A DNA stretch of 40,703 bases from Clostridiales bacterium (lineage in GTDB: Bacteria > Bacillota > Clostridia > Oscillospirales > Oscillospiraceae): positions 1 to 40,703 of the forward strand of contig JALETK010000035.1 of NCBI GenBank assembly GCA_022781505.1, in the 5' to 3' direction. Shown here piece by piece: positions 1 through 6,238 of the stretch. Under the pieces are notes generated by a model. It saw only the letters and a list, made by a program, of their open reading frames with translations, was not told where the DNA came from and ran no database searches. Position 1 is the first letter of the stretch; every line of letters starts with the position of its first letter. The position numbers and the translations under genes are program-made.

Positions 1-555
1 CTGAAACCCATGGGTTCCGGCGGTCAGGGCCCCGGGGGCAACGGCGTTTCCGCCGCCGTCCACAATGGGGGCGGTGTAGCCCATAAAGGTGAGCGTCGGA
101 TTTCCCGCCGTGTTTGCCGCCTCAAATTTCACATACACCAGGCCCCCCTCCACAGGGCTGGCCCCCGGGCTGACAGATTCCACAACCTTCGCCGGAATGT
201 CCGCCCCGATGCTGCAGACCCCGGAGGCGGGGGTGGGAATCTGCACCGCGCCGGTCTGGCTGTTGACGGACGCAACCTTTCCGGCCCCGTCCGCGCCGTT
301 GTACACAGTGAATGCCGCCGTGGAGCCGTCCGTCATGGTAATGGTGTAGGTGTCCGTGGCGCCCGGAGCACCGGTGCCGGAGGTGCGGGCAATGGAGGCG
401 ATGCCAACGCCTGTGTCGCCCTTCGGCCCCTCCACGGAGCCCAAATCCAAAACCGTTCCGTCTGTCAGGGTGAACATCAGGTGACCGTTTTCATCCACGG
501 TCACGGAGCGGATGCCCCGCTGAATCACCCCGTTGATTTTTGCCGTAATGTCCAA
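1..555 (-). CDS. Phage tail fibre-like protein with collagen-like repeat (partial, 3' end outside window)
   Basis: Not in the ORF track because it runs off the left edge. Reading the minus strand from a TTG at 555-553 (GAGGTGA just upstream) gives an uninterrupted frame of 185 codons. It begins LDITAKINGVIQRG and contains one collagen-like stretch (GPKGDTGVGI), a repeated 'TDTYTITMTDGSTAAFTVYNG' type segment and VASVNSQTGAVQIP. The GPKGDTG and SVN-QTGAV signatures are common in tail fibre and receptor-binding proteins of Firmicutes prophages and tailocins. It starts 4 nt after the stop of the next gene (560-910), so the two are probably cotranscribed. The TTG start is inferred; no ATG or GTG in this frame lies close to the Shine-Dalgarno. 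Whether it belongs to a complete prophage cannot be seen. Confidence 0.65.
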   Translation of the reverse strand, partial: MDITAKINGVIQRGIRSVTVDENGHLMFTLTDGTVLDLGSVEGPKGDTGVGIASIARTSGTGAPGATDTYTITMTDGSTAAFTVYNGADGAGKVASVNSQTGAVQIPTPASGVCSIGADIPAKVVESVSPGASPVEGGLVYVKFEAANTAGNPTLTFMGYTAPIVDGGGNAVAPGALTAGTHGFQ

Positions 556-559
556 ATCA

Positions 560-910
560 TCACCTCACAATCATTTTGTTTTCCCAGGCCACGGTGGTTC
601 TGCTGCCGCCGTGGGTCACCGCGATGCGGTAGGTATAGGCCCCGGCGGGGAGCCTTTCGCTGAGTTCCTCCGTCATCACCAGGGCAATTCTGCCCTCGGT
701 CACACCGGCGTAGGTCATCCGCTCCACCAGCTGGTGCCGCCAGTCGAAAATATCCAGAGTCACCACGTCCTCCTCCGCCACGGGCACCGGCGTCCCGTCC
801 TGGTCGGCCAGCTCCAGAACGAAGGTCACCGTGAAGGTGTCACCCTGGCAGAACCGCAGCTCCCCCGCCGCAATCTCCGGGCTGAGCCGGGCTCCCGGTA
901 CGCTGCACAT
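560..910 (-). CDS. Small phage tail-associated protein, BppU N-terminal-like
   Basis: This is a protein of 116 residues from the ATG at 910-908, preceded by AAGGGGGG at 8 nt. The ORF track starts three codons earlier at a GTG that lies inside the Shine-Dalgarno, so the ATG is preferred. The sequence (FCQGDTFTVTFVLEL, then VVTLDIFDWRHQLVE, ending AGAYTYRIAVTHGG) is an all-beta, immunoglobulin-like pattern. It resembles the N-terminal domain of baseplate upper proteins (BppU) found just before tail-fibre genes in Firmicutes prophages. No signal peptide or membrane segment is visible. It lies directly upstream of the collagen-like tail gene on the same strand, which supports a baseplate or tail role. 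The family assignment is by pattern only; it could be a host-adapted remnant. Confidence 0.55.
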   Translation of the reverse strand: MCSVPGARLSPEIAAGELRFCQGDTFTVTFVLELADQDGTPVPVAEEDVVTLDIFDWRHQLVERMTYAGVTEGRIALVMTEELSERLPAGAYTYRIAVTHGGSRTTVAWENKMIVR

Positions 911-985
911 AAAAATCACCCCCCTTCCATCTGCATTCTAGCAAAGGGAAGGGGGGCGTCGTCACCCACACAACCGGGTATTTTT

Positions 986-2188
986 TTAGAGAATTTCCGT
1001 GCAGCCCTGCTCCCGGGGCGTGACCACCTGGCAGGCGCCCTTGCCCAGGGCGTCCTCCATGCCGGACTGGAAGGCCTCCAGCCGGTTCTTGGGCACATAG
1101 GCCTGAACCGTCCCCGCAAAGCCGCCGCTGTGCACCCGGCAGGCGCCACGCCCGGCCAGATAGTGCTCGCACAGGGCCAGGGTCACCGCCACGGACTGGT
1201 GCTCCACCGCACCGGCGGGAATCACATTCTGCAAATACATGTAGGAGGAGTCCCCGGACAGGCGCACCAGGCGCAGGAAGGTCTCAAAGTCTCCGGCCTC
1301 CAGGGCGTCGGCCTGCTTCTGCACCCGGCTGTCCTCCCGGAAGAAGTGGACGGCCCGGAGCACCGCCCGGTCTCCGAATTTCTTCCGGAGGGTGGGCAGG
1401 ACAGCGTAGAACTCCGAGGGGGCTACCTCGCTGAGGACGCTCTTTTCAAAGTAGCCGCTGATCTCCCCCATCTCCCGGGGGATGGCGTCGTACTCCCGGG
1501 CCAGCTCCCCCAGGCCCGCTCCGGAGTTCACGATGCACAGGGCGTAGCCGCAGGCGGAGAAATCAACCCGCAGCCTCTTGATGTGGGGCTTGGCCGGATT
1601 GCCCAGGTCGATGGAGAGGAGGCCCCCGGTGGCGCTGGTAAGCTGATCCATGAGGCCGCTGGGCTTGCCGAAATAGCGGTTCTCAGCGGTGTGACCGGCC
1701 ATGGCCAGCTCCATGGGGGTGCGCTGGCCCCCGCAGAACAGGCCGTTCAGAATGGCGCCCAGGAGCACCTCAAAGGCCGCCGAGGAGGACAGGCCGAAGC
1801 CGGGGAGCACCTGGGAGGTCACATAGGCGTCAAAGCCGGACACGGGGCAGCCCATGGCCAGAAATCCGGCGGCCACCCCCCGGATCAGGGCCGCAGGGGT
1901 ATTCTCCTCCCCGGGGACAGGCTCCCGCCGGGACAGCTCCACCTGGCACATTGGGTAGCCCTGGGACAGAACCCGGATGACCCCAGTTCCCGTGGCCCGA
2001 ACCGCCGCCACCGTGTCCAGGTCGATGGCCGCCGCCAGAACGTGGCCCCCCTGGTGGTCCGTATGATTGCCCCCCAGCTCCGCCCGGCCGGGGGCGGAAA
2101 AGAACCGCTCCGGAGCCGCGCCAAAGGCATCCTGAAACCCACGGCACAACGCCTCGCGCCGGGCCCCATCCAGTAACAATTGAGACAT
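986..2188 (-). CDS. galK: Galactokinase (GHMP kinase family)
   Basis: This is an ATP-dependent kinase that phosphorylates galactose to galactose-1-phosphate in the Leloir pathway; it is cytoplasmic. From the ATG at 2188 it is 400 residues, the normal length. The start is set by AAAGGAGGG 9 nt upstream; the ORF track begins far too early at 2584. The galactokinase signature is near residue 35 (GRAELGGNHTDHQGG, the form I associate with clostridial enzymes rather than the classical GRVNLIGEHTDYNGG). The ATP-binding GHMP loop (GLSSSAA) is near residue 130, and the C-terminal motif (HSGGFAGTVQAYVP) is near residue 375. No galT or galE is in the window. A -10-like TATAAT on the minus strand at 2236-2231 may serve it, without a convincing -35. 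Phage-tail-like genes follow 75 nt downstream. Confidence 0.93.
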   Translation of the reverse strand: MSQLLLDGARREALCRGFQDAFGAAPERFFSAPGRAELGGNHTDHQGGHVLAAAIDLDTVAAVRATGTGVIRVLSQGYPMCQVELSRREPVPGEENTPAALIRGVAAGFLAMGCPVSGFDAYVTSQVLPGFGLSSSAAFEVLLGAILNGLFCGGQRTPMELAMAGHTAENRYFGKPSGLMDQLTSATGGLLSIDLGNPAKPHIKRLRVDFSACGYALCIVNSGAGLGELAREYDAIPREMGEISGYFEKSVLSEVAPSEFYAVLPTLRKKFGDRAVLRAVHFFREDSRVQKQADALEAGDFETFLRLVRLSGDSSYMYLQNVIPAGAVEHQSVAVTLALCEHYLAGRGACRVHSGGFAGTVQAYVPKNRLEAFQSGMEDALGKGACQVVTPREQGCTEIL

Positions 2189-2434
2189 AGAGAATACCCT
2201 CCTTTGGGCCTCGCCCAAAATCACGGGCCTATTATATACGGCCAGGGGGGAAAAGGAAAGCCAAATCTTTCCCCCGGACCGAAAATTCTTCCAAAACGGA
2301 GGCAAAAAAATTGTGCAGACTGCACTGATTTCCGGGAGGACATTTCCCGCCGGTGGGGCGCCGGATGCTCCCGGGAGACGGAAATTAATATTTCCGAAAC
2401 AATTCCCAAACAGAGTGCAAATAAAAGGCCGGTA

Positions 2435-2443
2435 TGGTATACT
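2435..2443 (+). promoter_or_regulatory. Extended -10 promoter for the two-component operon
   Basis: TGGTATACT is an extended -10 element (TG-N-TATACT) ending 43 nt before the GTG start of the membrane-protein gene. A weak -35 (GTGCAA, 2415-2420) sits 17 bp upstream. This is the only promoter-like site seen before the four-gene operon. Confidence 0.5.
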
Positions 2444-2486
2444 GAACACGAAATCCGGCGGAAAGGCCGGGGGAGGAGGGGGATTT

Positions 2487-3422
2487 GTGGAGCGATTGGG
2501 GAAGGTGCTGGGCCGGCTTCTGTTTCCGGGGCTGGAGGTGGTGCTGGTCTGTGTGCCTGTGGCGGCGGCGCTGCTGGGGTACACCTTCGGATTCGGGCAG
2601 GAGGAGGGCCCTGTTGCCTGGCTGCCCTATGGGTTTTCCGCCTACGCCCTCACCATCCTGTGCGCCTGGACGGCGAAAAACGCCGGGCGGGCCCGCCGGG
2701 AGGTTCACGCGGCCATTCACCGGGTCCCGGTGGCGCACCGGTATGTCACGGACGTGTCCTTTAAGCTGCACGTCTCATTGTACCTGTCTCTGGGGCTGAA
2801 TCTTCTTTACGCGGGGATGAAGCTGGTTTACGGGGTGCGGTTCCGCTCCGTTTGGTTTGGCACCCTGGCCGTCTACTATATGACCCTGGCCCTCATGCGC
2901 TTTTTGCTGCTGTGGCAGGTGAACCGCACCGGCTTCGACGGGGAGACGGCCTCCCAGCTGAGGCGGTACCGCCTGTGCGGCTGGATTCTGCTGCTCATGA
3001 ACATCGCCCTGTCCGGGGTGGTGGTGCTGATGGTGCGCAGGGAGGAGGGCTTTGCCTATCCGGGCTACCTCATCTATGTCATGGCCATGTACGCCTTTTA
3101 CAATATCATCACGGCGGTGCGGGACGTGGTGAAGTACCGGAAATTTCAGAGCCCCCTGATGTCCGCCGGAAAGGCCATCAAGCTGGCGGCGGCGCTGGTG
3201 TCCATGCTGTCCCTGGAGACCGCCATGCTGACCCAGTTTGACAACGGGGAAAATCCCGCCGCCTTCCGGCGGGTGATGACGGGCGCCACCGGCGGCTGCG
3301 TCTGCCTGGGGGTGCTGGCCATGGCGGTTTATATGATTGCCACCGCAACCGGGCAGCTGCGCCGTATGGAATATCAAAAAGGAGGGACTACCAATGGTGA
3401 ACATTCTGGTGCTGGAGGATGA
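2487..3422 (+). CDS. Eight-helix integral membrane protein, first gene of a two-component operon
   Basis: I do not recognise the family. The start chosen is GTG at 2487, preceded by GGAGGAGGGGG, giving 311 residues; the ORF track start at 2313 reads through the promoter. Eight hydrophobic segments can be counted: LEVVLVCVPVAAALLGYTF, then around WLPYGFSAYALTILCAWTA, LHVSLYLSLGLNLLYAG, WFGTLAVYYMTLALMRFLLL, GWILLLMNIALSGVVVLMV, YLIYVMAMYAFYNIITAV, AIKLAAALVSMLSLETAML and GGCVCLGVLAMAVYMIATA. Short basic loops lie between them and there is no signal peptide or obvious catalytic motif. Its last 29 nt overlap the start of the response regulator, so the two are translationally linked. It may be a sensor partner, transporter or target of the kinase-regulator pair; nothing in the sequence decides which. 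Confidence 0.8.
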   Translation: MERLGKVLGRLLFPGLEVVLVCVPVAAALLGYTFGFGQEEGPVAWLPYGFSAYALTILCAWTAKNAGRARREVHAAIHRVPVAHRYVTDVSFKLHVSLYLSLGLNLLYAGMKLVYGVRFRSVWFGTLAVYYMTLALMRFLLLWQVNRTGFDGETASQLRRYRLCGWILLLMNIALSGVVVLMVRREEGFAYPGYLIYVMAMYAFYNIITAVRDVVKYRKFQSPLMSAGKAIKLAAALVSMLSLETAMLTQFDNGENPAAFRRVMTGATGGCVCLGVLAMAVYMIATATGQLRRMEYQKGGTTNGEHSGAGG

Positions 3423-4065
3423 CGGGAAGCTGAATCAGACGGTGTGCACCTACCTGAACGACTGTGGCTTCCACGCCAAGGGCTGCCTGGACGCCCAGAC
3501 GGCCTACGAGGAGCTGTACAACAGCATCTATGAGCTGATCATCGCGGACATCATGATGCCGGGGGTGGACGGCTTTACCTTTGCGGAGAATGTGCGGCGG
3601 GTCAACCGGCACATTCCCATTCTCTTCATGTCCGCCAGGGACGACCTGCCCTCCAAGCAGCGGGGCTTCCAGCTGGGCATTGACGATTACATGGTCAAGC
3701 CCATCTCACTGGACGAGCTGCTGCTGCGGGTCCGGGCTCTGCTGCGCCGGGCCAACATTGAGATGGAGCGGAAGCTCCGGGTGGGAAACCTGGAGCTGGA
3801 CGCGGACGCCATCAGCGCCGTCGTGGGCGGCCAGGAGATTCCTGTGACCACCCGGGAATTCAACATTCTCTATAAGCTCCTGTCCTATCCCAACAAGACC
3901 TTCTCCCGGACTCAGCTCATGGACGAGTTCTGGGGCATCGAGACGGAGACCAGCCTGCGGGCAGTGGACGTTTATATCACCAAGCTCCGGGACAAGTTCT
4001 CCCAGTGTGACGGCTTCACCATCAAGACCGTCCGGGGTCTGGGCTACAAGGCGGTGCTGCTATGA
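3394..4065 (+). CDS. OmpR/PhoB-family response regulator
   Basis: This is a DNA-binding regulator of 223 residues, of standard length. The ATG at 3394 has GGAGGG 7 nt upstream; the longer ORF-track start is inside the previous gene. The N-terminal receiver domain (residues 1-115) shows the acidic pocket LVLEDD, the phospho-acceptor Asp in IIADIMMPGVDG (near residue 53), the switch Thr/Ser position (FMSARDD) and the conserved Lys in MVKPIS. The C-terminal winged helix (residues 125-220) has TTREFNILYKLL and the recognition region RAVDVYITKLRDK followed by IKTVRGLGYKA. Its stop overlaps the kinase start by ATGA. Its targets are unknown, but the flanking membrane-protein genes are the likely regulon. 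Confidence 0.93.
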   Translation: MVNILVLEDDGKLNQTVCTYLNDCGFHAKGCLDAQTAYEELYNSIYELIIADIMMPGVDGFTFAENVRRVNRHIPILFMSARDDLPSKQRGFQLGIDDYMVKPISLDELLLRVRALLRRANIEMERKLRVGNLELDADAISAVVGGQEIPVTTREFNILYKLLSYPNKTFSRTQLMDEFWGIETETSLRAVDVYITKLRDKFSQCDGFTIKTVRGLGYKAVLL

Positions 4066-5144
4066 AGGGGCGGCCTCTGGAGCGGACGGTGCGGCAGTCC
4101 CGGTTTCCCATCTCCCTGTTCGGGGTGTTCTGGGGGACGCTGCTGCTCATGTCCGGCATTCACATGGGGCTGCTTCTCCTGGCCGACGAGAGAGGCTGGA
4201 ACAGCCTGGTTCAGACCCTGATTCCCATGACCTACTGGGCATTGGTTGCCGCCGTGCTGACCCTCTACACCCGCTGGCGGGTGCAAAGGGCCTATGAAAA
4301 GCCCATGAAGGAGCTGGCGAAAGCCACGGCCAAGGTGGCCCAGGGGGATTTTTCCGTCTATGTCCCGCCTCTGCACACCCCGGACAAGCTGGACTACCTG
4401 GATGTGATGATTGCGGATTTCAACAAAATGGTGGGGGAGCTGGGGAGCATCGAGACTCTGAAGACCGACTTCGTCTCCAATGTGTCCCACGAAATCAAGA
4501 CGCCCCTGGCGGTCATTCACAACAACGCGGAGCTTCTGAACCGGGCTGGGGTGCCGGAGGCCCAGCGCCGGGAGTACGCCGAGAACATCCTCCACGCCAC
4601 CCGGCGGCTGTCCAACCTGGTGATGAACATGCTGAAGCTGAACAAGCTGGAAAAGCAGGTGATTCAGCCGGCGCCCCAGTCCTATGACCTGTGCGCCCAG
4701 CTCTGCGACTGCGCCCTGCAGTTTGAGGACATGTGGGACAAAAAGGACATCGCCTTTGAGGCAGAGCTGGAGGACCGGGCCATGATTCTGGCGGACCCGG
4801 GGCTTTTGGAGCTGGTCTGGACGAACCTTCTGTCCAACGCCATGAAGTTCACCCCCGCCGGGGGAACCATCACCATCAGGGAGACCTCCGACGGGGAGCG
4901 GATTACAGTCTCCGTCTCCGACACCGGCTGCGGCATGGACGAGGAAACCCTTAAGCGTATTTTTGACAAATTTTATCAGGGGGACCCCTCCCACGCCACA
5001 GAGGGCAACGGCCTGGGCCTGGCCCTGGTGCAGCGGATTTTGCAGCTGTCCGGGGGAACCGTGGCGGTGCGCAGCGCCCCGGGCAAGGGCTCGGCCTTTA
5101 CGGTCACGCTGCCGGTGTCCCCCCGGGATGAGGAAGAGATCTGA
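4062..5144 (+). CDS. Membrane sensor histidine kinase
   Basis: This is the partner of the preceding regulator; 360 residues, starting at the ATG that overlaps the regulator's stop. Two N-terminal membrane segments (about residues 17-41 and 50-70) are separated by only a very short extracytoplasmic loop, so it is an intramembrane-sensing type with almost no external sensor domain. A HAMP-like linker follows (AYEKPMKELAKATAKVAQGDFS). Then come the H-box SHEIKTPL (about residue 145), the N-box WTNLLSNAMKF, the G1 box DTGCGMD, an F-box region (RIFDKFYQGD) and the G2 box GNGLGLAL. All catalytic boxes are intact. The short sensor loop suggests that it reads a membrane state or a partner membrane protein such as the one encoded at 2487-3422. 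The stop overlaps the next start. Confidence 0.93.
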   Translation: MKGRPLERTVRQSRFPISLFGVFWGTLLLMSGIHMGLLLLADERGWNSLVQTLIPMTYWALVAAVLTLYTRWRVQRAYEKPMKELAKATAKVAQGDFSVYVPPLHTPDKLDYLDVMIADFNKMVGELGSIETLKTDFVSNVSHEIKTPLAVIHNNAELLNRAGVPEAQRREYAENILHATRRLSNLVMNMLKLNKLEKQVIQPAPQSYDLCAQLCDCALQFEDMWDKKDIAFEAELEDRAMILADPGLLELVWTNLLSNAMKFTPAGGTITIRETSDGERITVSVSDTGCGMDEETLKRIFDKFYQGDPSHATEGNGLGLALVQRILQLSGGTVAVRSAPGKGSAFTVTLPVSPRDEEEI

Positions 5145-5671
5145 TGGAGCAGAAAAAGGAAAATCCCTTTGTGGGATATGAGTACAAGGAGGTGGCCGTC
5201 CCCGGGGAGCAGGCCTCCATGTATCTGGATTGCTATGAAAACTTCGGCTGGGAGCCAGACGGGAGCATGGCCCCGGTGAGAGGGCCGGGCCCCGTCCGGC
5301 TGCGCCTGAAGCGGGACCGGAAGATTATGAACAAAATGGAGCTGACCCGGCTGCAGCGGCATTTTGAGGCCTGCGCCCGGGAGATTGACCAGCTGGAGCG
5401 CTCCAAGACCTCCGCCGCCACCGCCTGGGCCCTGGGCACAGGCGTCCTGGGCACGGCGTTCATGGCGGGCTCCGTTTTCGCCGTGACCGCCCAGCCGCCG
5501 GTTTACTGGCTGTGTGTCCTGCTGGCCGTCCCGGCCTTCGCCGGGTGGATCGCCCCCTGGTTTCTGTACCGCCGCATCGCCCAGGCCCGGGCCCGGAAGC
5601 TGCAGCCCATGATCGAGGCAAAGCAGGACGAGCTCTACGAGGTCTGCGAAAAGGGCCACGCCCTGCTGTAG
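5144..5671 (+). CDS. Two-helix membrane protein of unknown function, last gene of the two-component operon
   Basis: This is a protein of 175 residues whose ATG shares the A of the kinase stop codon (TGATG), so it is translationally coupled. I do not recognise the family. The N-terminal ~60 residues are soluble (NPFVGYEYKEVAVPGEQ, then MYLDCYENFGWEPD), followed by a charged helical stretch around residues 60-85 (LTRLQRHFEACAREIDQLER). Two membrane segments follow (about residues 88-112, WALGTGVLGTAFMAGSVFAV, and 117-140, YWLCVLLAVPAFAGWIAPWF), then a basic and acidic C-terminal tail. The layout fits an adaptor or effector at the membrane whose level is tied to the kinase. No terminator is evident directly after it; the following 570 bp is repeat-rich. 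Confidence 0.75.
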   Translation: MEQKKENPFVGYEYKEVAVPGEQASMYLDCYENFGWEPDGSMAPVRGPGPVRLRLKRDRKIMNKMELTRLQRHFEACAREIDQLERSKTSAATAWALGTGVLGTAFMAGSVFAVTAQPPVYWLCVLLAVPAFAGWIAPWFLYRRIAQARARKLQPMIEAKQDELYEVCEKGHALL

Positions 5672-5730
5672 CGGGAGCCGCCCGAGGCACCGTGGGGAAG
5701 GGGACTTTGGCGGCTTGTCAGAAGCTCCCT

Positions 5731-6051
5731 GCCTGCTTTCCGGAACCACTGCACTCCATCCAAAGGGATTGCACCCCCAAGTCTGTCATTGTTATGAAAC
5801 AACCGCCGCACCCCCGACATGTCATCCTGAGCCATAGGCGAAGGAGCTCGCGCAGGAGGGTTTCCACACGGAGCCCCGGTGCATGAGGTCCTTCGGCTTC
5901 GCCTCGCCGATGGCAAGGGAGGCCTTTCGGTTATCGTGGTGTAAAAACACGCGATGATTGCGAGACCCCGCAGGGGTCGTGGCAATCCGCCTCCCCGCAA
6001 GCCGTGAGGCTGCAGCGCCCCGTCAGGGGCGCAATGCGGGTCCGGACATAT
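5731..6051. repeat. Mosaic repeat block 1: modules G, E (inverted) and D
   Basis: Three modules recur elsewhere. G (5731-5791, 'TTTCCGGAACCA...CCAAGTCTGTCATTG') recurs at 13643-13702 and inverted at 24811-24870. E (5792-5950; ends GTCATCCTGAG / CTTCGCCTCGCCGATGGCA) recurs at 13870-14045, 18317-18415, 24584-24686 and 35033-35140. D (5954-6051; ATTGCGAGACCCCGCAGGGG...GGCAATCCG...GGACATATGA) recurs at 13697-13793 and inverted at 24730-24822. Module order here differs from the two other large blocks. Confidence 0.8.
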
Positions 6052-6095
6052 GACCAATGTCACGAACTTAAGCGGGCAGGTTGGGTGGTGTGCCT

Positions 6096-6123
6096 GTAGG
6101 GGAGGGTCATGACCCTCCCCTAC
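6096..6123. repeat. 28-bp perfect palindrome, copy 1
   Basis: The arm GTAGGGGAGGGTCA is followed by its exact reverse complement with no loop. An identical 28-mer is at 23128-23155. It lies upstream of the GTPase-NYN promoter. Confidence 0.9.
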
Positions 6124-6174
6124 GGGCAGAATCGGGGGCTGCGGAACAGGTGTGCCGGTTTTGGAAATCTTATA

Positions 6175-6203
6175 TCGACGATTGCCTCCTTCTGTGATAT
6201 AAT
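6175..6203 (+). promoter_or_regulatory. SigA-type promoter of the GTPase-NYN gene
   Basis: There is a perfect TATAAT at 6198-6203 with TCGACG (4 of 6 to TTGACA) at 6175-6180, spacer 17 bp. The expected start of transcription is near 6210, about 29 nt before the ATG. The -10 begins inside the left arm of the inverted repeat described next. Confidence 0.65.
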
Positions 6204-6232
6204 GGGCGCAGCTCACAATCACAGAAGGAGGC
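6184..6232 (+). promoter_or_regulatory. 15-bp perfect inverted repeat spanning the -10 box and the Shine-Dalgarno
   Basis: GCCTCCTTCTGTGAT (6184-6198) pairs perfectly with ATCACAGAAGGAGGC (6218-6232), with a 19-nt loop. The right arm contains the AGAAGGAGG ribosome-binding site of the gene starting at 6239. In RNA that reads through from upstream, the hairpin would hide that site. In RNA from the local promoter the left arm lies upstream of the start, so the site would be free. At the DNA level it could equally be an operator. Confidence 0.6.
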
Positions 6233-6238
6233 GCTTTT

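Larger units (their letters stand above)
5672..6238. other. Intergenic stretch made of dispersed repeat modules
   Basis: No credible gene is present. From left to right it holds a G module (5731-5791), an inverted E module (about 5792-5950), a D module (5954-6051), a 28-bp perfect palindrome (6096-6123) and the promoter and inverted repeat of the next gene. The listed ORFs here are frames through repeats. Confidence 0.8.

Noticed and set aside
533-2176. 547-aa plus-strand ORF over galK
   Set aside because: It is an antisense shadow; galK motifs, start and ribosome-binding site are on the minus strand.
986-2188. Altered galactokinase signature (GRAELGGNHTDHQGG) as evidence of a non-galactokinase
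   Set aside because: From memory this form is usual in clostridial GalK proteins, and the other two GHMP motifs are normal.
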